Positions 25,776 to 34,512 of a stretch of DNA of 64,000 bases are shown here, piece after piece. Both the position numbers and the translations under genes were made by a program. The notes beneath the pieces were generated by a model, which was given only the letters and a program-made list of their open reading frames with translations, did no database searches and had not been told where the DNA came from. Numbering within the stretch: position 1 is the stretch's first letter; each line of letters opens with the position of its first letter. The DNA comes from Photobacterium alginatilyticum (GTDB taxonomy: Bacteria > Pseudomonadota > Gammaproteobacteria > Enterobacterales > Vibrionaceae). The DNA is taken from the NCBI RefSeq assembly GCF_009910675.1, contig NZ_RSEJ01000024.1, positions 42,307-106,306 of the forward strand. The letters run 5' to 3'.

Positions 25776-25792
25776 TTGGAATGATGTTTGCT
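25776..25792 (+). promoter_or_regulatory. Sigma-54 promoter of fdhD
   Basis: It reads TTGGAATGATGTTTGCT, with GG-N10-GC spacing and the TTGC -12 box. Transcription would start near 25803, about 90 nt before the fdhD ATG. A GACA-N10-TGTC dyad at 25812-25829 is nearby and could be an enhancer for the divergent promoter. Confidence 0.72.
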
Positions 25793-25892
25793 AGACTGTG
25801 AAACTACTAACGACATGAACAAGAATGTCTGCCGATAAACCCTATTGAGCATAGACATAATTAGAACGTTTTCGAATCAGCAGGAATTTCTG

Positions 25893-26828
25893 ATGACCCA
25901 ACTGCCAAAAATCATTAAAACCAAATCATCCGTCAACCAGACTATGACCGTTCAGGTTATGGACGAGTATGGCGATATGATGGAGAAAGAAATTGCCTGC
26001 GAGCACCCCTTAACGGTTTACCTGAACTGGATTGAGGTTGTTACCTTGATGACCCTTGGCGAGCGGCCATCCGCATTGGTCCTTGGTTATTTAAAAAACC
26101 AGGGGTTTATTGAAGATATCGACGCCATTGAATCTTTGATCATTGACTGGGATACCAACTCGGCGGCTGTGATCACCAAAGAAAGCACAGATGGTCTTGA
26201 AAAGAAGCTGGGTAAGAAAACAGTGACCTCAGGATGCGGTCAGGGCACCATGTTCGGTAATGTGATGAAGAAACTGGAAGGCGTTACGCTCCCCCAACCG
26301 ACCATTCCGCAGTCAAAACTGTATGGGCTACTGGAATCACTTACGCATCATAACGAAACCTATAAAGCAGCAGGTGCCGTTCATGGATGCGCCGTTTGTA
26401 AGGACACTGACATTATGTCTTTTGTCGAAGATGTCGGCCGACACAATGCGGTTGATACCCTCGCTGGCGAGATGTGGCTAAAGGGTGAAACGGGTGAAGA
26501 CAAAGTCTTCTACACCACAGGCCGACTGACCTCCGAGATGGTGATTAAAGTCGCCCAAATGGGGATCCCAGTTCTGCTATCACGTTCAGGTGCCACGCAG
26601 ATGGGGTATGAGCTGGCTCAAAAGCTAGGGATCACCATGATAGCCCGCGCCAAAGGACACCGCTTTCAAGTCTACAACGGCCAGGAAAACCTAGTCCTTG
26701 ACGTCAAGGGCGCGAATACCAAAGACGGAACTAAACTCACCCCACTTGATGACCAACACAAACCAGAGCACAAAGGTGAGAGCGATCATCTGCGAGCCGA
26801 AGTAAAACACACGGGAGGCAATGCATAA
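25893..26828 (+). CDS. fdhD: Formate dehydrogenase sulfurtransferase
   Basis: A 311-residue protein that passes sulfur from IscS to the molybdenum or tungsten cofactor before it is inserted in formate dehydrogenase. The catalytic Cys pair is in VHGCAVCKD, equivalent to Cys121/Cys124 of E. coli FdhD, with the following VEDVGRHNAVDT and FTTGR-type signature (YTTGRLTSEMV). The ATG at 25893 has AGGAAT upstream and leaves the conserved domain intact; an upstream in-frame TTG is less likely. A charged tail of about 35 residues (ends HTGGNA) extends past the usual domain. The next gene begins directly after its stop. Confidence 0.92.
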   Translation: MTQLPKIIKTKSSVNQTMTVQVMDEYGDMMEKEIACEHPLTVYLNWIEVVTLMTLGERPSALVLGYLKNQGFIEDIDAIESLIIDWDTNSAAVITKESTDGLEKKLGKKTVTSGCGQGTMFGNVMKKLEGVTLPQPTIPQSKLYGLLESLTHHNETYKAAGAVHGCAVCKDTDIMSFVEDVGRHNAVDTLAGEMWLKGETGEDKVFYTTGRLTSEMVIKVAQMGIPVLLSRSGATQMGYELAQKLGITMIARAKGHRFQVYNGQENLVLDVKGANTKDGTKLTPLDDQHKPEHKGESDHLRAEVKHTGGNA

Positions 26829-27743
26829 ATGTCCACCAGCTTTCCCGAGTTCATGAATGCCAAACTGGTTGCGGAGTATTTAGACCTTAACGAAAAGAAG
26901 GTATATGCCCTTGCCAACGACGGCTTGCTGCCTGCTACCAAAGTAACCGGAAAATGGCTGTTTCCCAAAGCCATGCTCGATAAATGGTTGCTGGAATCCT
27001 GCCATAACGGCGTACTGAATGATCGTTTACTGATCGCTGGCTCTGATGATCCTCTCCTTCAGATGATTGTCGGCAACATGGCCAACAAACTGGGTAGCAC
27101 GGCACTGGTCGGCTATACCTCAACCGGCACCCGCCAAGGTTTAGCTATGCTCAGCAAAGGCCATGTGGATATGTGTGCTATTCACTGGGGCCATGCCGAT
27201 GAGGCGCCACTGCGTCATCCTGCATTGCTTCAGCAATACCCGGGCCACAAAAACTGGGTGCTTATCCATGCCTTTGAGCGTCAGCAGGGGCTGGTAGTGA
27301 GCCATGAAATCGCGGACAGTATCAATGCCCGTTCGCTTAACCCGCAAGAGCTGCTGGCTTCTCGCTGGCGATGGGCACTTCGTCAGGAAGGTGCCGGGAG
27401 TATGCGCGCACTTGAAGAATGGTTACACGGCCATGCCTTCAATATAGATATGCTAACCAAAGCCGACATTTGTTATAGCGAGCGCGAACTGGCCTCCTCC
27501 ATTGCTCGCGGACAGGCAGATGTCGGCTGCGCAAGCCAAAGCACTGCCGGAGAATTTGGATTGGGTTTTATCCCGCTTTGCCGGGAAGCGTTTGAGCTGG
27601 TCATTCCCAAAAACATCTATTTCAGAACGCTGCAACAGCAACTGATTCAGGCTTTATCTGATCCTGAGATACAGGCCAAAGGCGATCAACTGCAAGGCTA
27701 TAATTTTCAGCGCACCGGCACCCAGATTTGGAGTGCTAACTAG
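26829..27743 (+). CDS. Excisionase-type DNA-binding domain fused to a PBP-like domain; putative molybdate/tungstate regulator
   Basis: A 304-residue one-component regulator. Residues 8-55 form an excisionase/MerR-like helix-turn-helix (AEYLDLNEKKVYALANDGLLP). From about 65 on there is a PBP-like domain of the molybdate-binding type (LLIAGSDDPLLQMIVGNM, QEGAGSMRALEEWL), but it has no signal peptide and therefore acts in the cytoplasm. Such fusions are thought to sense oxyanions. It starts one base after the fdhD stop, so it is co-transcribed with the cofactor sulfuration gene. Targets could be the tungstate transporter or the formate dehydrogenase operons; that is inference. Confidence 0.8.
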   Translation: MSTSFPEFMNAKLVAEYLDLNEKKVYALANDGLLPATKVTGKWLFPKAMLDKWLLESCHNGVLNDRLLIAGSDDPLLQMIVGNMANKLGSTALVGYTSTGTRQGLAMLSKGHVDMCAIHWGHADEAPLRHPALLQQYPGHKNWVLIHAFERQQGLVVSHEIADSINARSLNPQELLASRWRWALRQEGAGSMRALEEWLHGHAFNIDMLTKADICYSERELASSIARGQADVGCASQSTAGEFGLGFIPLCREAFELVIPKNIYFRTLQQQLIQALSDPEIQAKGDQLQGYNFQRTGTQIWSAN

Positions 27744-27772
27744 TAATAAACAATCACAATTGGCTTTTGTTT

Positions 27773-27796
27773 AGCGAGGAAGCCTGTTTCCTCGCT
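27773..27796 (+). terminator. Possible terminator after the fdhD operon
   Basis: Stem AGCGAGGAA/TTCCTCGCT (9 bp) with a 6-nt loop about 30 bp after the stop. No T tract follows, so it may be Rho-independent only in part. Confidence 0.5.
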
Positions 27797-28301
27797 TAAT
27801 GATGGCAAAATGACACATCCATTTGATTTCATCCCACAGCGAAAGCTATCAATTAGCAAGTAGCTTTATATCGACGACCTTAAATGCAATCACCTCTACA
27901 AAAAACTTCCCCAAAAGCGCTGGCAATCACCCGATCAATATCAGATCAATATGCAGACCGATACAAAACCGAACCAGTTCTTGCCAAGTCACCCTGCTTC
28001 ACAAATCTTGTGAAATTCACGTCTTCTGCTTACAGAGAATCATAAGCAAAACCAATATGCCAATTAGTAACAAACCACATTATAAATGGTTAGGTAATGT
28101 ACATTTCAGATAGCTTTCTGCCGAATATGTGAGCAATTACTCTAAAATAAAAAATTCCCGCTTGGAATATTGATCTATACCTAATTTCTGCCTGTTATGC
28201 TTTAAGTTTTGTGCCACTAGGTGCACACTAGAGCTTGGTCCTCCGACCAGTAACAAATTACTCTGAATTTACATGAAATATAAATAGCGTAAGGAGTGGT
28301 C
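27797..28301. other. Intergenic region upstream of the double-SDR gene
   Basis: No convincing gene; a 96-codon open frame at 27823-28113 has no family-like composition and no good ribosome-binding site. The dyad TGGTC-CTCC-GACCA at 28236-28249 and the direct repeat CACTAG-N5-CACTAG just before it lie in the promoter region of the SDR operon. They might be operators, possibly for the TetR protein encoded downstream. Confidence 0.45.
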
Positions 28302-30290
28302 ATGAATTCATTCATAACCGGCGCAACTGGATTTATCGGATCTCAACTTTTAAGGCGTCTGGCTAAGAGACCGGGAGATATCTACGTACTGTCATTTAGC
28401 GAAGCATGCGAAGAAAGGCTTCAGTCTCTCATTGAAAAATATCAACTTCCCAAAAATAAGTTTCATAGTTTCCGCGGGTCGATAACCGAACCGAACCTGG
28501 CACTCTCTGCCGACAACATCAAATTGCTAACAGGTAAGATCACCAACTTCTACCACCTTGCAGCAATTTACGATCTTGAAGCAGAAGAAGAAGCAATGAT
28601 GCGTGCCAATATTAACGGCACAGAAAATACGCTCAGACTGGCAGAGCGTATTAACGCAGGTTGTTTCCACTACGTCAGTTCTATCGCAGTCGCCGGTCAA
28701 TTCCGTGGCTGGTTCCGCGAAGATATGCTGGATGAGGCAACTGGTCTTGATCATCCTTACTTCGCCACCAAGCACGATGCGGAAAAGTTGGTCAGAGAAT
28801 CGGCAACGATCCCATGGCGAGCCTACCGCCCGGGTATTGTTATTGGTGATTCAGTCACCGGTGAAGCTGATCGTGTCGACGGCCCCTATTACTTCTTCAA
28901 AATCATTCAGCGCCTGCGTCGCTCGCTGCCAGAGTGGATGCCGCTGCTAGGGCTTGAAGGTGGCCGACTGAACCTGGTACCGGTCGATTACGTTGCTGAC
29001 TGTATCGATCATATCTCTCACAAGGACAATGTTGAGGGACAGTGCTTCCACCTGGTGGATCCTGATCCTTATCGTGCCGGCGAAGTCATCAATATGTTTG
29101 CCGAGGCAGGCCACGCCCCTAAGATGGCAATGCGTCTGGATATGCGCCTGTTCCGTATGGTACCAAACCACTTCTGGAGCCAGCTTGGCCAGCTTCCTGT
29201 CCTCAAGCGTTTCATTGATGCGATTAGCCAGGAAATACGGGTCCCTAAAGATGCGCTGGGAATGTTTAACTACCCGACTCAGTTTGATTGCACCAACACA
29301 TTGAGTGCACTGTCAGACAGTAACATCAGTTGCCCTCGCCTTCCGGATTACGCCAACAACATCTGGGACTACTGGGAACGCAACCTTGATCCTTCGCTTC
29401 ACGTTGACAGAACCCTGAAAGGCTGTGTCGACAACAAAGTGATTGCCCTGACTGGTGCATCATCAGGTATTGGCTATACCACAGCACTAAAACTGGCTGA
29501 AACAAATGCCACGCTGGTGCTTATTGCCCGTGATCTGGAGCGCCTGCAGCAAACCCGTAATGAAGTAGAGCGCCGCGGTGGCCGCGCATATATCTACCAG
29601 TGTGATCTAAGCAAAGATGAACCTAGCCAAAAAGTGCTGGAAGAAATCAAGCGTGATCACGGCAAGGTCGATATCCTGATCAATAACGCCGGACGTTCAA
29701 TCCGTCGTTCGGTTATGCACTCCACTGAGCGTCTGCATGACTACGAGCGTACCATGCAGATCAACTACTTCGGTTCGCTAAGAATGATCCTGGGACTACT
29801 GCCTGAGATGGTCGAGCAACGTGCCGGACATATTATCAATATCTCCTCGATTGCCGTTCTGACCAACCAGCCACGCTTCTCTGCCTACGCGGCCTCGAAG
29901 TCTGCACTGGACTCATTTACCCGTACCGCCGGTGCCGAGCTGTGCGGCCAGGGGATCAACTTTACCACTATCAATATGCCTTTGGTGGAAACACCGATGA
30001 TCGCTGATCACTACCGTAAGGCTGAAGGTGGGATCCCGCTGCTGACATCCGAAGAAGCGGCCGACCTGATTGTCAAAGCAATCATTGAAAAACCTAAACG
30101 TATTGCAAACCGTCTTGGTCTGTTTGCTGCCTTGGTCCATGGTGTCTATCCGAAGATTGGCGAACTGGTAATGAGTACCGGCTTTAACATGGCGCCCGAA
30201 TCTGATGGCTTGGAGCATGATTCAGATCCAAAACAAGATAGCGCCGATGTGATGGCATTATCTAGCATCATCCGTGAAATACACATGTAA
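28302..30290 (+). CDS. Two-domain short-chain dehydrogenase/reductase
   Basis: A 662-residue fusion of two NAD(P)-binding modules. Residues 1-330 are an extended SDR of the male-sterility/epimerase type (TGATGFIGSQLL, YFATKHDAEK active-site region), as in fatty-acyl reductases. Residues 380-640 are a classical SDR with TGASSGIG, NNAGRS and YAASKSALD. A combined acyl-CoA to aldehyde and ketone or alcohol reduction is plausible; I do not know the substrate. AAGGAG lies 5 bp before the ATG. It is followed after 9 bp by a DUF2505 protein and then TetR, suggesting a lipid or hydrophobic-substrate pathway. Confidence 0.85.
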   Translation: MNSFITGATGFIGSQLLRRLAKRPGDIYVLSFSEACEERLQSLIEKYQLPKNKFHSFRGSITEPNLALSADNIKLLTGKITNFYHLAAIYDLEAEEEAMMRANINGTENTLRLAERINAGCFHYVSSIAVAGQFRGWFREDMLDEATGLDHPYFATKHDAEKLVRESATIPWRAYRPGIVIGDSVTGEADRVDGPYYFFKIIQRLRRSLPEWMPLLGLEGGRLNLVPVDYVADCIDHISHKDNVEGQCFHLVDPDPYRAGEVINMFAEAGHAPKMAMRLDMRLFRMVPNHFWSQLGQLPVLKRFIDAISQEIRVPKDALGMFNYPTQFDCTNTLSALSDSNISCPRLPDYANNIWDYWERNLDPSLHVDRTLKGCVDNKVIALTGASSGIGYTTALKLAETNATLVLIARDLERLQQTRNEVERRGGRAYIYQCDLSKDEPSQKVLEEIKRDHGKVDILINNAGRSIRRSVMHSTERLHDYERTMQINYFGSLRMILGLLPEMVEQRAGHIINISSIAVLTNQPRFSAYAASKSALDSFTRTAGAELCGQGINFTTINMPLVETPMIADHYRKAEGGIPLLTSEEAADLIVKAIIEKPKRIANRLGLFAALVHGVYPKIGELVMSTGFNMAPESDGLEHDSDPKQDSADVMALSSIIREIHM

Positions 30291-30299
30291 GGAAACACT

Positions 30300-30815
30300 A
30301 TGCAAGTTACTGCAATCCATGACTACAAGGAAAATTTGGATACCTTGCTACGTTACTTCAGTGAAGACGACCTCATCACTGACAAGTACCTGAAGCTGGG
30401 TGCCAGAAATGTCCGAGTCAATAAACTCGAAGAAACGGATGATGGCTTCATTGTGGAAACCCAGCGCGAGGTTCCAGCCAACGTACCCGGTGTACTGAAA
30501 AGTATTTTGGGCAGCTTTAATACCATAAAGCAAAAAGAAAGTTGGCACTGGCAGGAAAATGAGCAGCTACTATGTCATATGGATGTCGAAATCATTGGTG
30601 TCCCGGCGACAATATCGGGCCAGATGATGTTCAGCGAACCAACAGACCGTACTGGGGTATCAACCCAGAACGACGTGTCGGTAACTGTTAAGTCATCCGT
30701 CCCGCTCATAGGCAGCACGTTAGTCTCTTTCATCTGTGATGATATCAAAGCGCAGATGCAAAGTGAGTACGAGTTTCTGTGTGAAACACTGCCACAGCTG
30801 GTTGCAGAGGACTAA
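30300..30815 (+). CDS. DUF2505-family (START-like) protein
   Basis: A 171-residue cytoplasmic protein whose length and sequence pattern (ending in FICDDIKAQMQSEYEFLCE) fit DUF2505, a family I recall as having a START-like lipid-binding fold. It lies 9 bp after the double-SDR gene and shares its operon. A role in carrying or sensing the hydrophobic substrate of that enzyme is a reasonable inference. No catalytic residues are evident. Confidence 0.75.
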   Translation: MQVTAIHDYKENLDTLLRYFSEDDLITDKYLKLGARNVRVNKLEETDDGFIVETQREVPANVPGVLKSILGSFNTIKQKESWHWQENEQLLCHMDVEIIGVPATISGQMMFSEPTDRTGVSTQNDVSVTVKSSVPLIGSTLVSFICDDIKAQMQSEYEFLCETLPQLVAED

Positions 30816-30905
30816 AAACCGCCGCTGAGATATGTGTAGTTGCCAGTGTTACGGTGCTTTTTCACCAACACTGCGCAGCTACCCTAGCAAAACAAGGAAG
30901 ATACA

Positions 30906-31538
30906 ATGAAAACCCGCGACAGGATTTTATTAGTTAGCCTTGACCTGTTTAACCGTGACGGTATTGCACAGGTAAGCACACTGATTATTGCGACTGAAAT
31001 GGGGATCAGCCCGGGTAACCTGTACTATCACTTCAGGGGCAAGGACGAAATAATTGCGACCCTGGTAACCGAGCTGCAAAACTCACTGGTTACCATCAGC
31101 AACGAGTACCCGAAGCAAGTAAAAGATTTTGATGACTATTGGCCATTCATGCACACCATTATGGCGTTATTCACTCACTATCGTTTCTTGTTCAGGAACC
31201 TCGACAGCCTCAACAGTCAGAGCCCGCAAATCAAGCGTAAAATACGGACACTGATCTTAAAGCTGCGCCATCTAAGCAATGACATGCTGGCACACCTTAT
31301 CAGTCTTGGTAAGTTAAAGTGCGATGAAAAAAGCCTGCCTTTGCTGGCCGACAATTTATTGCTGGTCAGCCTGAACTGGCTCAATTACCAAACGTTGCTG
31401 GATGACAAATACAGCGAAACTGAATTGATCAGAGCTGGTGTACTTCGCCTGATATCGATGGTTGAGCCTTATTTAACCGAATCAGCCGACTCACCGTTTT
31501 ATACTCACCAGGATTTGCTCGACGAACTCGTGAGCTAA
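30906..31538 (+). CDS. TetR/AcrR-family transcriptional regulator
   Basis: A 210-residue repressor with an N-terminal helix-turn-helix (about 5-50, ISPGNLYYHFRGKDEI recognition region) and an all-helical ligand domain. It is the third gene of the SDR-DUF2505 operon, 90 bp downstream, and may autoregulate it in response to an acyl or other hydrophobic ligand. AGGAAG precedes the ATG. A very strong terminator follows, so the unit ends here. Confidence 0.9.
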   Translation: MKTRDRILLVSLDLFNRDGIAQVSTLIIATEMGISPGNLYYHFRGKDEIIATLVTELQNSLVTISNEYPKQVKDFDDYWPFMHTIMALFTHYRFLFRNLDSLNSQSPQIKRKIRTLILKLRHLSNDMLAHLISLGKLKCDEKSLPLLADNLLLVSLNWLNYQTLLDDKYSETELIRAGVLRLISMVEPYLTESADSPFYTHQDLLDELVS

Positions 31539-31563
31539 TACGGCTTTCGACATGATAATACCG

Positions 31564-31604
31564 AAACAATAACGCCTTAAATTTTACGGGCGTTATTGTT
31601 TTTT
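31564..31604 (+). terminator. Intrinsic terminator of the SDR-TetR operon
   Basis: A perfect 13-bp stem AAACAATAACGCC/GGCGTTATTGTTT with a 12-nt loop and a T tract. Confidence 0.9.
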
Positions 31605-31916
31605 CTTGTTAGCCGCATCAAACTTTGCCCTCTCCTCACTTGCACACATATTCTGCGTCACTTTATTGACAGGTAAGAGCTCAAAGTATCTCTTTGTAAA
31701 TCAAAGCAATATGCATACGACTTTGTATGCGTACACCATTCGGCAAGAAACTTTGATAAATGTATAAATTTTGTATTATCTATTCATAAAATGAGTGACA
31801 TTCGGTCCGATTAGTTATTAAATGGCCTCTCGTGTTGTAAGATGTGTCGCTACTCAATAACAAAGACCCTGGCATGTCTGAGTTGGATATGTACTTTTCC
31901 GAAGGTTAATCGCCCC
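31605..31916. other. Intergenic region before the PEGA protein
   Basis: About 310 bp, AT-rich. TTTGTAAATC and TTTGTATGCG motifs occur around 31690-31730, and TATAAATTTTGTATTAT near 31760-31780 could hold a promoter. I see no further structure. Confidence 0.4.
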
Positions 31917-32876
31917 ATGTTTAAAAACGCTATGCTCATAGCTGCCATTAGTTTGTCTTTTGCCAGTCATGCCAACACACTGCTCATAGAAAGCGAAGCA
32001 GAGCAGGTTAAGCAAATAAAAGCTAAATACAGCAACACAGCTGAACTGAAAGAGCTAACCAAGATCAGCAGCAGCATTTTTACGCTTTCCTCTCGTATTG
32101 AAGAACAGAAATCAACGATTGTTAAAGATAAGCAGCTATACCAGGAATATCAGCGTCGCCTCAGCGAGGAGATGTTATCGGGGACTGAAGAAAAAACCGA
32201 CTATTACTTCGCGGAAATGAAAAAAACCTCGAAAGAGATTAAGCTGAATCAAGAGCAAATCAAGCTAAATACTGCTCAGATCAAAAAGTACAATGATAGA
32301 ATCGTCTTGCTGAACAGCTCGCTCAGAGAGTCGAAAAAACTTTACAACGATAAGCTTCTTGATATCAGAGACAGCGTAGTCACCAGGCTCAAAAAAGAGT
32401 TTGCTAACCCTATTCCGGTATCTGTTTCAGGCAAACTGCAATGCTCTCCTTACCAATCTATTCGCGCTTGTTTTGAAAGCAAGCAAACAACATCCAAGCT
32501 GATCAACGATGCTGTCGAAACACGTTTTGGCCAAATCGAAATCACTAGCACCACCAACAATTTCAAGGTCGATTCAGCCACAATGGATTACGATGGTAAT
32601 GTTGAATACAAAGCTAACTTCAACCTGTTCGTCCAATACAACGAAGATATCGATGCGCAAGTTGTCAAAGAAGTGGGTGTTGAATCCTTCGATATCGTTC
32701 TTCTGAGCAACAAACCCGCCAGCTTCTACCTTGACGGGCTTCCTGTCGGAAAAGGACAAGAAGTCAGCGTTAAAGTATCAAAGGGCAAATACGCCGTACT
32801 GGCTAAGTTTGAAGGTCATCAGGAATCAACAATACAAGATATCTCGATGCCGGTTAGCCTGACGTATAACTTCTAG
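31917..32876 (+). CDS. Secreted coiled-coil protein with C-terminal PEGA-like domain
   Basis: A 319-residue exported protein. A signal peptide (MFKNAMLIAAISLSFASHA) is followed by a long helical, coiled-coil-rich region (about 25-165, many Lys/Glu/Gln), a middle beta domain and a PEGA-like module at 265-319 (SNKPASFYLDGLPVGKGQE). PEGA domains are found in cell-surface proteins. The upstream in-frame ATG would bury the signal peptide, so the start at 31917 is preferred. It is monocistronic and its function is unknown. Confidence 0.75.
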   Translation: MFKNAMLIAAISLSFASHANTLLIESEAEQVKQIKAKYSNTAELKELTKISSSIFTLSSRIEEQKSTIVKDKQLYQEYQRRLSEEMLSGTEEKTDYYFAEMKKTSKEIKLNQEQIKLNTAQIKKYNDRIVLLNSSLRESKKLYNDKLLDIRDSVVTRLKKEFANPIPVSVSGKLQCSPYQSIRACFESKQTTSKLINDAVETRFGQIEITSTTNNFKVDSATMDYDGNVEYKANFNLFVQYNEDIDAQVVKEVGVESFDIVLLSNKPASFYLDGLPVGKGQEVSVKVSKGKYAVLAKFEGHQESTIQDISMPVSLTYNF

Positions 32877-32898
32877 GTAATTCGTTGAGAGAATATCT

Positions 32899-33099
32899 CT
32901 ACTTCTGATAAGTCGCCTCAAAGGCACGTTGTGCAACTTCAAGCGACTTCATCAAATCATCAACGTCCCTGGACTCACCAGATACAATAGCTATTCGAAG
33001 TTGGCTCTGGTGAGCCTTTACAACTTCCCGGCACTCATATCGTTTGATAAGAGTTCTCAGCCCGTTAGCTTGATCTGAATATACCTCAAATGAATTCAT
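32899..33099 (-). CDS. Small hypothetical cytoplasmic protein
   Basis: A 66-residue protein, helical and rich in Glu/Arg, with no signal peptide or transmembrane segment. GGAGGG at good spacing before the ATG supports translation. I do not recognise the family. It converges on the PEGA protein gene with 22 bp between them. Confidence 0.55.
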   Translation of the reverse strand: MNSFEVYSDQANGLRTLIKRYECREVVKAHQSQLRIAIVSGESRDVDDLMKSLEVAQRAFEATYQK

Positions 33100-33283
33100 C
33101 TTCGCCCTCCGACATCAGGCATGACAAATAAATGCTCATCTCTAATCAGATATGGCAACTTTTTCTAACTAGCTACCAAATGTTCTTATTATAAATTAGG
33201 TCAATACTCACAATAATGCACAACAATTACGCACCTAATACAAAGAAACATACAAAATACTGATGACTGATGTAAGGGATTGG

Positions 33284-33766
33284 TTACAGGTGCAATACTA
33301 ACCGCAGCATATCCTTATGCTGTATCCCCACCTCATAGATAGGCCCATCATAGTTATCAAGAAAGAAGTTCTTTAATATCGAATCTACCCGAAAACCCAG
33401 ACGTTGATAGAAGGCAAGTTGATAGCCAAAAGTACCGGTGCCTAGCTCAATACAGCTGATACCCCGCCGCTTTTCAGATTCGATCACAAATTGCAGAAGT
33501 GCCTTCCCTACTCCCTGACCTTGTCTATCGGGGCTCACCGCAATATTAAACAACTCAATTTTATTATCGTCTTTTTTTGTATCGTCTTGGGTATTATTAA
33601 GCACGCAAACGCCGACAACCTCGTCGTTGCTGACTGCAACATAGCACCGCGCACTCATTAGGTATTTTGTCACATTCGCTTCAGAGGGATCTGCCTCTAG
33701 CAGCAGATGCATCGGTGCATTTTGTGGATCTATTTGTCTGAAGCTCAACATACTTATACTCATCAC
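33284..33766 (-). CDS. GNAT-family N-acetyltransferase
   Basis: A 160-residue acetyltransferase that uses acetyl-CoA. Motif A is present as AVSPDRQGQGVGKALLQFV (about 76-94), with the conserved downstream FYQRLGF. The substrate is unknown. The start has several nearby ATG codons (33766, 33763, 33754); the first in frame is given. It precedes the MmcQ-type gene on the same strand by 84 bp. Confidence 0.88.
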   Translation of the reverse strand: MMSISMLSFRQIDPQNAPMHLLLEADPSEANVTKYLMSARCYVAVSNDEVVGVCVLNNTQDDTKKDDNKIELFNIAVSPDRQGQGVGKALLQFVIESEKRRGISCIELGTGTFGYQLAFYQRLGFRVDSILKNFFLDNYDGPIYEVGIQHKDMLRLVLHL

Positions 33767-33850
33767 TTATTAACCAACTATCAAGCAACGACAAACCAAA
33801 CCGTCCATTGCGCTTTTCTTCCATCAAACGATGTAGACCTGTCGGGCTTT

Positions 33851-34207
33851 CTATAGTTGCGACAACGCCTCGCGGTCAACCTTTCTTAGCTTGCTCACAA
33901 CTAGGTGGTAGGATTTATCGGCCAAATCCACCAACATAGCATCGTTAACATCACTGCTTAACGACACAGTTATCCAATGGCGTTTATTCATATGGTAACC
34001 AGGAATAATACCCTCGAACTGACTGACCAGCACCTCGCCATCGGCAGGCTGGCACTTATACGTAACCTGAGGGACACCTTGATGAATGGCCACCAGCGCA
34101 AACATTTTTCCCATCACCTTATATACCAATGCCTCCGGGCCAAATGGATAACTGCCCTCAGCTCCCGGAAATTTTCCCAAGTATTCTTCTAGCTCCTGCT
34201 GTTTCAC
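33851..34207 (-). CDS. MmcQ/YjbR-family protein
   Basis: A 118-residue small basic protein of the MmcQ/YjbR fold. Diagnostic segments are the N-terminal LEEYLGKFPGAEGSYPFGPEALVYKVMGKMFAL and HMNKRHWITVSL. Its members have a CyaY-like fold and may bind DNA; the cellular role is unclear. AGGAGA-type sequence precedes the ATG. Confidence 0.88.
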   Translation of the reverse strand: MKQQELEEYLGKFPGAEGSYPFGPEALVYKVMGKMFALVAIHQGVPQVTYKCQPADGEVLVSQFEGIIPGYHMNKRHWITVSLSSDVNDAMLVDLADKSYHLVVSKLRKVDREALSQL

Positions 34208-34512
34208 AACCTCTCCTCATAACTTCTTCTTAGTTCAACCGCTTTTAATTCAGTACGTTAACAAATGCCAAGGTTGCAGGCCATCTACAATCTGCAAGCC
34301 CTGAAAACCCGTCACATTCAGCACCTGCACATTGCTGTAATTCTCGTCAATGATAACCAGGCAATAGCTCATAATGTGGCCTAACTCGGCTTTACACAAT
34401 CATGACTTGCACCGGCAATCAATAAAGTGAACTATTATCCACTTTGTTAAGAAACTCGAGCAGCCACTGGATGCTTGGGTAGAACGTTTACCATCTACGC
34501 CAAGGAGTCATT
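34208..34512. other. Intergenic region between the MmcQ gene and pbpG
   Basis: It holds the promoters for the divergent genes. A short dyad TTGCAG-N12-CTGCAA occurs near 34274-34297. I see nothing else. Confidence 0.4.

Noticed and set aside
27823..28113. A 96-codon frame before the double-SDR gene
   Set aside because: Ser/Ile/Asn-rich without domains, no Shine-Dalgarno, and it lies in a region better explained as promoter sequence.
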